A DNA stretch of 64,000 bases from Calvatia gigantea (lineage: Eukaryota > Basidiomycota > Agaricomycetes > Agaricales > Lycoperdaceae): NCBI GenBank assembly GCA_025093985.1, contig JACAAK010000004.1:2046001-2110000 (forward strand). The letters run 5' to 3'. A model generated the notes under the pieces. It ran no database searches and was not told where the DNA came from. It saw nothing but the letters and a program-made list of their open reading frames with translations. The first letter of the stretch is position 1. Each line of letters starts with the position of its first letter. The position numbers and the translations under genes are program-made. Positions 21,981-33,900 of this stretch are shown piece after piece.

Positions 21981-24900
21981 TTACGCCCTACTCCGTGCAG
22001 CAAGGTACGATTGGACAGCCCTTGCTGTCTTATAGGAGGAAAACAAATCTCCGGGAAGGTCGAGGTTAAACTCGCTCTTGAGGGCCCCCAGGGCCTCGAT
22101 AGACGTCAGCGAGTCCAAACCAAGAAATTCCAAGTCGGCATCGTCAGTGATCTCCTTGATGTTGATATCCAAAACGCTGGCAAGGAGTTGCTTTACATTA
22201 GGACTATCAAAGTTCAAGGGGGCAGGTTCAGTCATCTTCTCCTCCGAGATGACAAGGGTCCGGGGAGAGGAAACAACACTGTTGAGCGACTGGGAAGAAA
22301 CTTGAGCTTGGGTCGGGACAGAAGTTGGGGTTATGTGCTTCACTATATCGGAAATGCTTTGACAGTGAGAAAGTGCGGTGGCATCGAGGGTGACCGAGGG
22401 GAAGGCCTCCTCTAGTTTGGCGAAGATCTCGATAGACATCAAAGAGTCAACCCCTAGCGATCCTAAGTCGGTATCGGGGGCAATAGCAGATAGTGCGACA
22501 TCACAGGTGTCAGATACAATTTTGCTCATAAGCGCAACAATATCAACAGTGGAGCCAGAAGTGGGGGGTGTGCCAGTGGCTTCCATAATGGGGGGTGTGA
22601 CACTTGGAACGGGTTGGTGGGTAGGAAGCAGAAGGTCCTTGACTTGCTTGGATACCTCACGAATGATGTCGCTGACGCTCTGACAATGAGAAAGCGAATG
22701 TGCATCTAGTTCGGCGGTTGAGAATATTATCTGCAGTTTGCCAAAGATCTCAATCGACATCAAGGAGTCGACGCCGAGAGAACCCAAGTCGGTGTTGACA
22801 TCAACAGAAGTAAGGCTAAGGTCGCAAGTCTCTGCGACGATCTTAATAACCTCACCGCTGATGTCAAGTGGCAGGGTTATGGGGTTGGCGGTGGTGGGAG
22901 TGGGTATAGCGGGTTTGGAAACAGGAGCATGGATGGCTTGTCGTAGCTTGGGCGCGATTTGGGGGGCCCTTCCAGTCGCGTTGGCCAAACCCTTCTTCAA
23001 GGAGTTTAGACGAACACGACGGAAGTGCATACCCTTGAGGTGAGCCACAATCCTACGCGGGTTCGAATCGAGGATTGCGTAGGCCTCAGCAATGGTGACG
23101 CCCTCACTTTCGACCCATGAGTTGTTGATGTAGACAGTATAGGAGGCGTTGGTGTCGATGAGGTCGGGGATCGCTTTGACAGTGCCAACTTCACTGCAAA
23201 TGTATGCGTCATTGACACCACCTTGCAGGTTGGCGACAAAACCAGCTGCATGAAGTAGCGTATCCATGAAAACTGGATGCACCACGTAGGTCCCTTTGTC
23301 GTGGTCAATCGGCAGTTTGACGGTCGCGACACCCTCCATACCGCTCGGGTCGACAGTAAGAGTTTGCATGGTATGGTATTCCTTGGAATAGTCGACAACA
23401 CGAGGGAAGATGACTTCGTAGGCGGTCCTAGTCGAAAACACTTCAGGAAGCTCTCCACCCTTGGGAACATGAGCGGCGCTGATTTGGCGAGAAATGGTTG
23501 GGAACACCCGGTTAAATTTGCCGGTAGTCTCTGATACTGCCTGGAAACGGTACTCTCCATGAACGTGAACAGATTCCTCTGAGTGGCCCACGCGAGAGCT
23601 GACAGTGAACACTCCACGATCATCCCTCAGCGACACACTCGTGATGACAGTGTGGGCAACGGATGCATCATAGACCAATGGTTTAGCAAATTCAATCTTG
23701 CGAAGGATCGGGTGTCTTCCTTCTAGCCTGAGACCAATGTGACGCTTAGCGAGTTCAATGCCAGCCAGCACTTGCTCGACGTAGACGGATGCCGGGCAAA
23801 GGGGCATACCGCCAACTGCATGTCCTCGGATAGAATCAGCCAAATCCGCGATAGGGGTCTCGAAAATGGCAACGTTTCCGTTGACGTTCGAAGGGCGTTG
23901 CACCCAGGTATTGAGCATCTTGAATTCCGAGATGGTGTTGTTTCGGACAGCTGCGACTCCAATGGCTGGTATAGGAGTTGCTTCAATAGGCACGTTCTCC
24001 TTGAAAGGAACCCAGAACTTAGTTCGCTCGAAAGGGTAAGAGGGCAGCTCTATGCAGGTAACATCGACGTGGTTGAAGGCCTTGCGCCACTTCAGGGGGA
24101 TACCGGTGAGGTATAGTTGAGCACCAGCTGCGGCGAGAGTTGACCACACAGGCTGTTGCTTCTTTAGGGAACCCAAAAGGAGTGTGTCCTTGGCAAGGGA
24201 AGCATTGGCCTTCAGCATAGGAAGAGAAGTGGTGTGGGGTCCAATTTCAAGCCAGGCATCGACCTTGCTGAATTCGGGTTGGGATACCAGTGCGCGGATA
24301 CCCTTATCAAATTGGACGGGCTCGGCAATGTGACGCGGGAAGTACGAAGCGTTGAAAACGGAGTTGTCACCAGGTGCGACAACTCGACCAAAGACGTTGG
24401 AAATGATAGGGATGGAAGGGGCATTGATAGTGGCCTTGCTCGCGACGACTGTCAGGTCTTCCAGGAAAGGTTCCATCGCTCGGCTGTGATAGCCGAACGG
24501 GACAGAGAGGAGCACATTCTTGCAGTGGACTTCGGCATCAAGGTGAGCTTTGAACGCCTTGGTCTGAGGAATGGGACCAGAAACGACACAGTCAGTAGGA
24601 CTGTTGTAGCAGGCAATGGTCAAACCAGAGAATTCGGTGGACGATTTGATAGCCTCCGTCACAATTTCCTGAGATGTGTTAACGGCAATCATGCCTGTCG
24701 TTTCAATATCACACTTCTGGACCATGAAGCGGGCCCTATTAGCTACGATCTTCAGGGCATCTTTGAGAGAGAGGACGCCGGAGATGACCAGAGCGGCGTA
24801 TTCGCCGAGACTAGTAGACAGGAATCAACACCCAAACTAAAACAGACGTGGGACAGAAGTTATACCTGTGACCCACAACAGCAGCTGGATTTAGTCCCCA

Positions 24901-27900
24901 AGCCATCCATACCCTAGCAAGGGCATACTCCAGGGAGAATATCGCAGCCTGATAACCTTCAAACTCCTCAAGGGTGGTCAAACCACTTCCCTCTTCCCCG
25001 GCCAGAATGATCGGCGTAACCCCCGGGAAACCGGAAGCGATCAGGAAGCTGTGACACTCATCAATATGCTTCTTGAACAACTGCGAAGTCTCGTATAATG
25101 CCTTGCCCATACTGAGGTATTGACTACCTTGCCCAGAGAAGACAAAGACGACCTTGCCAGATTCATCTTTAACGTGAACAGGCGAGGCGTTCCCTAGCTT
25201 TTCTATGAGCTCTTCCTTCGTGCCAGCCTGAACGGCAATGCGATATTCGTAAATCCAGCGGCGAGCAGTCATAGTATAAGCAATGTCCGCTAGGTTCGTG
25301 GTTGACTCGGGACCTTTCAACCACTGGATATAACGGCGACGAAGCTCCTCCAAAGCGGACTCAGTCCTGGCTGACAAGCCGAAGACGTACGCCAAACCAA
25401 CAGGAGGTTCAATGCGCTCTGTGGGGCGGAACTCCTCAATGAATGCGGCAGTGTTGGAACCAGCAGCACCGAAGTTGTTGAGCATGGCAATGCGCGGCCT
25501 GTCCTGGAAAGCCTTCCATTCTGTCTGAATGGTATCAATGATGGTGTTGTCGGACTCAAGTGAGCCAATGAGGGGGTTGAGGTTCTTCAACGAGATGAGG
25601 CGAGGAATTGTACGATGCTTGAACATGAGGAGCAGCTTGGCAAGGCCAGCAGAACCAGATGCTGCCTCCAGATGACCGATGTTGGCCTTGATAGAGGTAA
25701 TGTGCAGTGGGTTTTCGGGCTCCCGGTTAACAGCGAAGATGCTACGAATGCTCTCGAGCTCGTTTGGGTCACCCGCTTGAGTACCAGTGCCATGCGCCTC
25801 AATGACACTAACGCGGTTCGCCTCAATGCCGGTTTTCTCCAGGAGTCTGCGGAAGAGGGTAGCTTGCGTTGGGGCATGTGGGTGAGTAATGGAGTGGGCA
25901 AGGCCGCTTTGGTTGACTTCGATTCCACGAATCACGCCAAGAATATTGTCGTTCTCCTTAAGGGCATCCGAGAGTCTCTTCAGGACAAAGATGCCACACC
26001 CCTCACTACGAGAATACCCATCAGCCGATGCATCAAAAGCCTTGCATTGACCAGTAGGGCTCAAAAAGTGAGCGCGATCAAGGCCAAGCATCATCTAAAA
26101 GTACAAATTAGATATCTCTCATGGCCTTGGGAAAAACGAGACAAGTAACTCACATCAGGACTGGAGATAACATTAACGCCTCCGACGATGGCAGCAGAAC
26201 AATCGCCATTCATAAGTGCGCGGCAACCCTGATATGTAGCAACGGCAGATGAAGAACAAGCGGTATCTACCACAATAGACGGACCGCTCAGTTGCATAGC
26301 ATACGAGATGCGACCACTAAGGAAGGCCTTGAGAGTACCTAGAAACGTTGATGAGAAAGTGTACCCAAAATTTCCGCCCGGAGCTGAAACGAACCGGTGC
26401 TATAGTACACGTCGATTTCGTCCCGGAGATTTTCCAAATAATCGTGGGTGGCAACGCCGATGTAACATCCAACACTGTCGGTCTGCCAAGTAGGGGTGGA
26501 ATCGGGGACATAGCCAGCACTTTCTAGTGCCTCATATGCGACTTGGAGAAGAATCCTTTGTTGGGGGTCCATACTCTTAGCCTCGCGAGGACTAATTTTG
26601 AAAAACTTGTTGTCGAATTCATCGACGCCATCAATGAAATTACCGGTGTGAGCTTTCATCTGACGTTTAGTTTTGGGGTTCTTGGGATTATTATAATCGG
26701 AAACCTTGAAGCGATGTTCCGGTACCTGTTGGTTTTCATTAGCGATTGGCGATTTAGCTTCTGACAAACGAGGGAAGGATACCCACCTCAGAGATTGTGT
26801 TGATACCCTCTTCCAGGATACGCCATAAATCCTCTGTGCTGCGAGCGCCAGGCATATGGACACCCATACCGACGATGGCAATTGGGTCTTGCTTGGGTCT
26901 GGCCATCTGGATAGAGCTTTTACCGGTAAAGTCCAAGGACGAGACACGGTCACGAGGGAAAGCTCGTTCAAGGTTGCGTACCAATCCAGTACCAGGACCA
27001 AGATTGAGGAGACGGATACGCTGGCCCGGAGGTGCAGCTTTAATGAGTTCCTCGGTGACCAAGTCCCAGTTAACCGGTTGGGTGAGAATCATGTCAACGA
27101 CTGCTTCCATAAGAGAACCCTTGTCCTTCTTGGTCAAGACGGAACCGGTGAATGTCGAACGAATGGGAACTCTGATGTCAGAATATTCGGGAAAGTTGAT
27201 GCCCCGAGCAGTGACATCAGCGAGAACCTGTTCGCGCAAAGTGTCAATGTGGATAGGTGAATGGTACAGGGTGTCGACAGATGTCTTATGAACAGTTACA
27301 TGTGCCGGTATAGTGCGACTGAAGGCGTTAAGAATGTCGGGACGACCTGAAATGGTGACGGATTCGTTGTCCAAGACTGCGGTCACAGCTAAAGGGCCAT
27401 CCTAGAGTGAAAATGTTTTAGGTTTTTGCTCGGTTGTAAAGATAATAATTTGCGTACCGCACTAAAATTAGCAAGAGCATTTTCCGCAGATCCCCTGTCA
27501 AAACCCAAAAATACAAGACTCCATGGTGCAGCGGAGTCACAAAGGTTTTCCTGGGCCTGGTATTTCTGGGTCCGAATACCAATCCAGAAAGCGAGGCGAT
27601 AGGCCGCCACTGATCTAGTGATGTAGGAGAGTGTGTGAAATGAAGTTCCTGTAACAACGGCGGGAAGGATGCCGGAGGAGAAGCCGAGGACGCCCAAGTT
27701 ATTTTCGAGGTTGCCCCTGAGGACATCACTGAAAGGAGTGAGGGACTTATCCCCCGCTTTGAAAGACTCGACATATGCCAAGTATCGGAGGGACTGGAGA
27801 AGAAAGAGAGTTGTTCCGGTGATGATGGGATTGCTGAGATAGCGGTCTGCCGGAATATCGAGAAGGGTGTTCTTGCTCTTGAAGTCGGATACGTCAATTC

Positions 27901-28084
27901 CAGTCGTCAAAATTTCGTGTTGGGAGAGGGAAGAAAGCTCGGTATGAAAAGCCTCAAAGCAGGCGGTAAGGAGAAGTGAGCCTGTGGAAGAAGATGCATC
28001 TATAGAAGCCTGCTTGCGAGTGGCGGGAGAATCAGCGGCTGTAGTGCCTTGTCCAGCAAAAACGGGGACATTGAAGAAAGACAT
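21981..28084 (-). CDS. Non-reducing iterative polyketide synthase (SAT-KS-AT-PT-ACP-ACP-ACP)
   Basis: Six exons (27458-28084, 26787-27401, 26395-26725, 26154-26338, 24866-26094, 21981-24810; introns 55-61 nt) total exactly 1,938 codons plus stop. Domains in order: starter-unit ACP transacylase from residue ~5 (VFAGQGT), whose motif is GFSSG with Ser 136 where Cys is usual; ketosynthase from ~381 ([41 protein letters not shown]); malonyl-CoA transferase ([18 protein letters not shown] with Ser ~996, GYHSRAM); product template ([12 protein letters not shown] near 1326, [14 protein letters not shown] near 1510); and three acyl carriers, two with [13 protein letters not shown] (Ser ~1677, ~1785) and one with [13 protein letters not shown] (~1896). 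The protein ends about 40 residues after the third carrier, with no thioesterase, reductase or methyltransferase. It should make an aromatic polyketide from malonyl-CoA; the product is unknown. Confidence 0.96.
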
Positions 28085-29502
28085 GCCGGCCAGTGGGTGG
28101 TGTTGGGGAAAAGGACTGAATGGACAGAGGCCCAGAAGTTGATTGACCAGAAAGTGATCAGTTGCGGTTGAGCTTTTATAACAACCAGACAGCAAGGTGA
28201 TGATGACGACAGTGACAGTTGGTAAAGTCCGTCCACATAGAGTAGCAGATTCCATGAGAAAAAATAGAGGATCAGCGAGATCATGCTGCGACGCTCTAGA
28301 TTGGATCGACGGGAGTAGGGGGAAATACGAAATCTAGGGAACCGATCTGGACGACGCGTCGATGGATGGGTGCAGGATGACCATGGGAACCCACAAAAGG
28401 TCCGTCTGCAGCCAAAAAAAAAAAAAATCCACCAGATAAGCGTACAACATTTTCTTTTTAGTTCGTTCCAGAGAGTGCATCTGTCCGTTGGAGCTTAAAC
28501 AGCCTTGCCAGGAAATTCAGAAGATCGGGCAACCGTCCGGGTTATAACTGGAGTTTCCCACGCATGACGTATCCTTTCACTGGACATAAGTTGCCCTAAC
28601 CAAACGTAAAAGTTTCAAGTGAGAGACCCTGTTACGCCGGCGTCCACTTCCTCTAAATGTTAATGAGCGCTTGAACACATTCAGGTCAACTCGCGATTTT
28701 TATTGAAAAACATTGCCGAATTCCTTAGCGCAGCTCTTAGTAGAAAGGTTATACCGCTCCGAGCGCCCCTACAGTTGTCACGTAAATGTTCGGGAATATG
28801 AATAATAAAACGTTTGATGGAACAGAAGGAGAAGACTGCCGGGACAGCGAAACAACGATATCTCCGTCGGGGAAAAAGAACACACCAACAAAAGTATTCC
28901 AAGTCGACATTTCCACACTTCTGTCCAGCCTACAGGCTCCAGTCCGTCAGCAGGACTCTCTCATGCACACCCACCAACCTTTCCGAAGTGGTACCTGCAT
29001 CAGGCGAAGCCTGCGATTTGTCCGGTCCTTTTTATTTTTATTTATTTTATTTTTCGGCCAAGAAATCCCCGCCGAATACGGACCACTCCTTGAAACTTGT
29101 AAGTCGGAGCTTTTACGGGTTATGCACATGAATAGCACATCTGCATAGTGTGGCTACCTATGTAGTGTTCCCATAATCAGGTCACTCAAGCTCCGCTTAA
29201 CCCACCTACAGCGTATCAATCCACCAGAGACCTTAAAGACCGGGTGGGGGTTTACATATCTAATCTACCCGACGCTGCATATTCCCCAGAGAGGTAAGCA
29301 GACAACTGATGATGGATGATCCACATCATGCTGAAGCTGGTTCCTGGCAGGCGCTACTTACTTTCCAAAGCTGATCTAAACAAGACGTCAACGCGCCACC
29401 GAAAGTGACCCATCTGCATCAGACTCTTGTTTTGTTCCTCTCAACTTGGGTTAACCTAGTCGCATTATCATTGCCTCCCCCTTATCACTCTGCCCACAAG
29501 CA
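28085..29502. promoter_or_regulatory. 1.4-kb divergent upstream region of PKS and PYM
   Basis: No supported coding sequence is seen. This is the longest upstream region near the PKS and holds its promoter. It includes an A13 tract near 28414-28426 and an A/T-rich TTTATTTTTATTTATTTTA stretch near 29031-29050. I could not identify a specific regulator site. Confidence 0.4.
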
Positions 29503-30137
29503 ATGTCTCGCCCACCTCTCAATCCCGAAAAAACATCAGCAGGAATCGTTGTCGATCCTCATACCCTAGAACGGGTTATTCCAGAATCTAGGCGACCCGA
29601 TGGATCGTGAGTCCATTCCGTCCCCCCCTCCATTCAAATCTCTACTGATCCATCCACTCCTCCAGTGTCCGGAAACAGATCAAAGTTCGACCTGGCTTCA
29701 CTCCACAAGAGGATGTCAAACGCTTCAGGGGCACGAGGCAGGCTCAGATGGACGCTAATGCCCTTCCCAAAGGCCATATCATTGGTTGGGTCCCACCTTC
29801 CTCGGCTACCCAGCCTGCCAAACCCCTGAGTAAGAGCGCAAAGAAGAATGCAAAACGCAAGGAGAAACGGGAGGAGAAGAAAACACAGGAACCAACCGAC
29901 GAGCCCGTGCGAGACAACTGGGAGGACGATGATGAAGGTGACGACCACAGCGGTGGCGGCAGCGGCGAGGATACTGCACCAAAAGCGCCGACTATCACAT
30001 CCTCTGCTCCTGACGCCACTAAGATAGGAGCTCCGTCTACGGAACATACTGCCGATAAGCCGAACGGAACAGCCATTGTCAGCCCAAAGGCGATTCAGAA
30101 ACTCACTGCAGATCTGAGAAAGCTTAGTACGAAATGA
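29503..30137 (+). CDS. PYM1: Partner of Y14 and Mago (PYM/WIBG)
   Basis: Two exons (29503-29606 and 29666-30137) give 191 residues. The N-terminus carries the Mago-binding signature in order: SAGIVVDPHTLERVIPESRR, RPDGSVRKQIKVRPGFTPQE. A basic segment (KSAKKNAKRKEKREEKK) and an acidic/Ser-Gly linker follow, and a C-terminal helix (SPKAIQKLTADLRKLSTK) closes the protein, matching the usual three-part PYM layout. By family it binds the Mago-Y14 heterodimer and the 40S ribosome and disassembles the exon junction complex during translation. Its presence fits this intron-rich genome. Confidence 0.92.
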
Positions 30138-30272
30138 ATTGTATGTGTGTATTATAATCTTAGGAACCCCTCGATGACATTAAGGGTCATTCTACAATCT
30201 AGTATTGACTATTTGAATTTCCGGTCAGATAAGGATGTGGATCACATTGAGGGTGAATGCGGCATTATGGTG

Positions 30273-31505
30273 CTATGTTATCCACTCCGTTTTCTCCATC
30301 CCTTCGACTTGCGGAGGACCAGTATCGGTGTGTGGTGGGTGCTTCGAGTTGACCTTAGGTTTAGGTTGGACTTCCATGCTTATGATTATCACAATGATGA
30401 ATGCTGCCAGTGTGACTGCGAAAGATCAGAAATCCATGTAAAAAAAGAAAAAAAGAAAAGTCACTCACGAACTGCACGTCGCATATTCTCCCACTTTATC
30501 TCTTCAACCACCGTTCGTAAGTCACTGATGTTGACGATTGCTTTGTTCAACAGTTCCTACATAAGAGGAAAAGATCAGGAAAGGGTTCCCATCACCGTGG
30601 ACGAGCCACTAACCTCAATAGCAATATCTTGTTGCTTGAGATCCGCCTTTGCTTCGTTCTTCCTGTTGTCAAGCTCCATCTGAATCCTGACATTTTGTTA
30701 GAAAACACGTAGTACAAATAACTGGCACACGAACTCGTGTCTCAAATTCGCAATGTCCTCTTTCATCTTAACGTCCAATCGTTCTACATCCCGGCGGAGA
30801 GTAGAGATTGTTGAATTGATGGAGGCAGATTCATTCCTGATATCCACGGACAACTCTGCCCGGAGCTCGGACAGTGCGGCACGAAAAAGGTAGGCTTGCT
30901 ACAGACAGAGAATTACAATCTGGTGCCATGGGAGTAATGGTGGTCGTACATACATTATCTAAATCTTTCACCGTCAGAGCATCTCTCCGTACTTTCCCAA
31001 TTCTATCCACTAATAACGCCCTGGTCGCACGCATAAGACTCTGTGCCGTTGGCGCTGGAAATGTCTTTTCCAGTGCTTTGAAAAAGCCATGTGTATCGAA
31101 GGGAGGGTTCGTGTAGGAAGGTCGAGGTGTGGGGTATATATAAGGGCCGGGAACACCAGAATTAGCTTCCAAGAATTCTTGTGTATTATTATTATTTGGG
31201 GTATCTTTTCTTGACTGAGAATTTGGGGTGGAAGATGAAGGATTCAAGTCTGAACCTGAATCAGCGCTCCTGTTCGGAGTCGACGCCAATGGCGGTGATG
31301 GCGAGGTCGAGTTCGAAGGGTCTAATGGGTGAGACAAAGCTACGTTCCGCGAGCCTTGTCCAGGTGGCTGTCCAGAGGGAAATGGATCCCGGATGTTCTT
31401 GGAAACATGGACAAGTCGATAAGGCAGCCAGCTATTTAATGGGATCAAGTGTGGTCTATCCGAACAGAGTGCACGACAGAGGCGGGTTGAACCTCGGGAA
31501 AGCAT
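30273..31505 (-). CDS. FMP32: Mitochondrial coiled-coil protein of the Fmp32/CCDC90/MCUR1 family
   Basis: Five exons from the ATG at 31505. The leader ([18 protein letters not shown]) is Arg-rich and looks mitochondrial. After a Pro/Ser/Asn-rich spacer comes the family signature [20 protein letters not shown] and [20 protein letters not shown]. The next exons encode a long coiled coil ([57 protein letters not shown]) and, after [12 protein letters not shown], a single membrane segment ([13 protein letters not shown]). The tail is short and Pro/Lys-rich. The family sits in the mitochondrial inner membrane; yeast Fmp32 is linked to cytochrome c oxidase and proline metabolism, and human MCUR1 to the calcium uniporter. 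The junction after ANLRHEF uses a weak GTGCCA-type donor. Confidence 0.85.
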
Positions 31506-32487
31506 GGACGAGGATATGTAGAATAGTAGTAGAAGATAATGGGCGGCGGCTAGAGACCGTTGTATTGTCTACGAGCTGGAATGTTGACTAACGGCGTCAG
31601 TTTGTGAGCAAGGTCTTGGCTTGTGACGCTCAACACCCTGCTTGTGGTTGTTTGCGATATTCGGGTAATGAAATGACGTACTAGCCTCAACCATAAATGC
31701 ATTTCTTCCCGACGACCCACGCGAGTAGAGGGAACAAGTAAGATGGTGCCATATTTCGTCGCAGACCATTAGGCAAAGATCGCAGGCAGTTCAAATCAGG
31801 CCCTAACAACGATCTATTCCACCCTCTGAAATCAGATTCACCTCACAAGGTGCCTCTACGTGGGTTGGAAACGACCAAGGTACGATCTGTCCCCACTGTC
31901 TATTCCTCCTGTCATTTCTATAAACCGTCTGAACTCATGAGAATTCCCGGTGAGCGGGAAACCGAAGCACATCTGGATCTTCATTCACCATAGCGTTTAT
32001 TTCTTCTTCACTATTGAATGTCAAAAGGATTGGCACTTTCCAGATCAATCTAACCGACCGCTTACCGAAAAAATATCCCAGTGAAAGCCAATGCGCACGA
32101 TGTACTCTCCAACAGCTGACACCTTGTCATCCCCTTCCGGCAACTATGGGATTGAATATAGATATCTACTAGAGGTTGAGCATCAGAGTAACTACGTGTT
32201 CCTATTTTTTTCGAGAAGCATCAAAACATCAAGGCGTCAAACGTTGTCTCCAATGTCCGTCTGTCTCTGCTCAGTGATGCATTGATGTCTCTACCCCTAA
32301 CAATCTGAAGAACCTGTCATTTTCAACCTATTGACGGATCAAGACGTTAAAGGGAGATAATGCTTTTCTTAGAAATTTCTGGATGATTGGATAGCTTAAG
32401 ATACATGTGCTCAGGCCTCACAAGACCACCTTTTCTAAAACTAATTCAGAGAGCCGACTCGATCTTTGCTCTCCCACCCCTTGATTG
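31506..32487. other. ~1-kb gap without a supported gene
   Basis: Only short, unconserved frames occur here. It covers the Fmp32-like promoter and the 3' side of the GST gene. Confidence 0.4.
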
Positions 32488-33535
32488 CTATTGAGTCTTG
32501 GGAACTTGCAAACCGGCTTCTGTCGCAGATCGTTTTCCGGCTCGTTCAATCCACGCCTAAGAAGATGCATTAGCTCAAGTGTTTTAATTTTGTTGAGGAG
32601 TGGGAGGGGGCTGACTTTGAAACTTAGGGAACTCGTCCAAGTTCTCAACTCCAGCGTGTGCGTGGCGGCGCGCCCTGCAAACGTAGTAAATATTTTGTTC
32701 ACCCCCCGACATTTTTGGTGAACTTACCATGGATATGTTTTTATGTCAGCCAGAGAATATTTACCACGGCCAGATCCAGCAAGCCAATCACGATCCTTCA
32801 GGCGAAATTCAAGAACGCTATACAGTCTCTTAGTCTCAGCAACGTATCCTGAAAAAAGATAAGGTTCTTTGTCACTGTTTAACCCGGAAAGCGCTTACTG
32901 TTCTTGCCGTAAGGTATGTCCTCAGGCGCGTAGTGTAAGAAGTGGTGAGCTATTGTGGACGAGTTTGGTGTTACGCAGTACGTGCCATATCAAACAACTT
33001 ACCTTGGCCTTGCATGGGCCCAAGTCCACCGTGCTAGGTTACCATGAGTTTAAAAGTTAACGTCAAGTACACGGGAGACATACTGCAAAGAATAACCATT
33101 GAATCATCTCGCTATAATTATCCGGATCTTTGTTGGGATTAAACCAAAACTTGAATTCAGGGTCATAGTGTTGAGCCAGGTAGAGTAGAATCGCCGAAGT
33201 TTCAAAGACGTTAAAGTTGTTGCGTGCACGATCAGTGATAACTGGAATACGTCCATTCGGATTGAGTTTAATGAACCAATCTTCCTGTCAATTATAGTGT
33301 AAGTCTTTGTGCAGAAACGAATGGAACCGGGGGTAAGGTACCTTTTGGATGTTTTTCGAGATATCTATGGATTGAACACTGCGCCGACAATCAGAAACCT
33401 GCGAATCAGTTCTTGGAAGGGCACGTACTCATAATCCAACCCAGGATAAGCAGCCTTCAGCTCTTCGAGGTGGATGGAGACCGCGTAGCCGTTGGGTGTC
33501 CTGGAGGTAAGCAATAGGATAGGCTTTTGCAACAT
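32488..33535 (-). CDS. Glutathione S-transferase, Ure2p-like
   Basis: About seven exons from the ATG at 33535. The N-terminal thioredoxin fold reads [64 protein letters not shown] and [18 protein letters not shown]. The C-terminal domain gives [70 protein letters not shown] and [11 protein letters not shown], then probably [19 protein letters not shown] before the stop at 32488. Ure2-like enzymes are abundant in wood- and litter-decaying basidiomycetes and detoxify small electrophiles. The last junction does not close: the GTCAGC donor after PKFQ and the CTTAG acceptor before AWIERAG are out of phase. Without that splice the protein would end a few residues after PKF. Confidence 0.85.
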
Positions 33536-33900
33536 AGCTAGTAGAAGGGAAGAACGCAAGATGAGATAGGGGCAGAGTTGGGATTGCGAAACCCTGCTGA
33601 ACATAAACTACCTTATATATTGGTGTGTTCAACATGGTATGACGAATTCGAGGATATGACGGACCAATGGCGTCGTTGATTGTTCAGCAAGATGTTGTTC
33701 ATTCCTTTCCAAGACCGACCGGTACCCGGTGTCTCTGACATAGCATATTCTTGGATAAGCAGGGCGCACTTAACTTGACGTCTTGAGATTGATGGTGATT
33801 AAGACATCAGGCAAAGTTGTCACGAGTTAGTCAGATTCGGCCAGGACCAGGGATGGATTAAAGTAAGGTGGTAGTACAGCGTGATAATGATGGGCGAGAA
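33536..33900. other. Non-coding gap
   Basis: Upstream of the GST start and downstream of PET191, both on the minus strand. No supported gene is seen. Confidence 0.4.

Noticed and set aside
22011..22415. Plus-strand frame antisense to the PKS ACP region
   Set aside because: Shadow of conserved codons on the opposite strand; no domain.
28786..29148. 120-residue plus-strand frame in the PKS upstream region
   Set aside because: Composition-driven, no recognisable domain, and interrupted by A/T-rich sequence.
29300..29340. C/D-box-like TGATGA...CTGA near 29.3 kb
   Set aside because: The boxes are about 30 nt apart, too close for a C/D snoRNA, with no terminal stem.
30147..30683. 178-residue plus-strand frame
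   Set aside because: It is antisense to the well-supported Fmp32-like exons and introns and has no sequence of its own that looks conserved.
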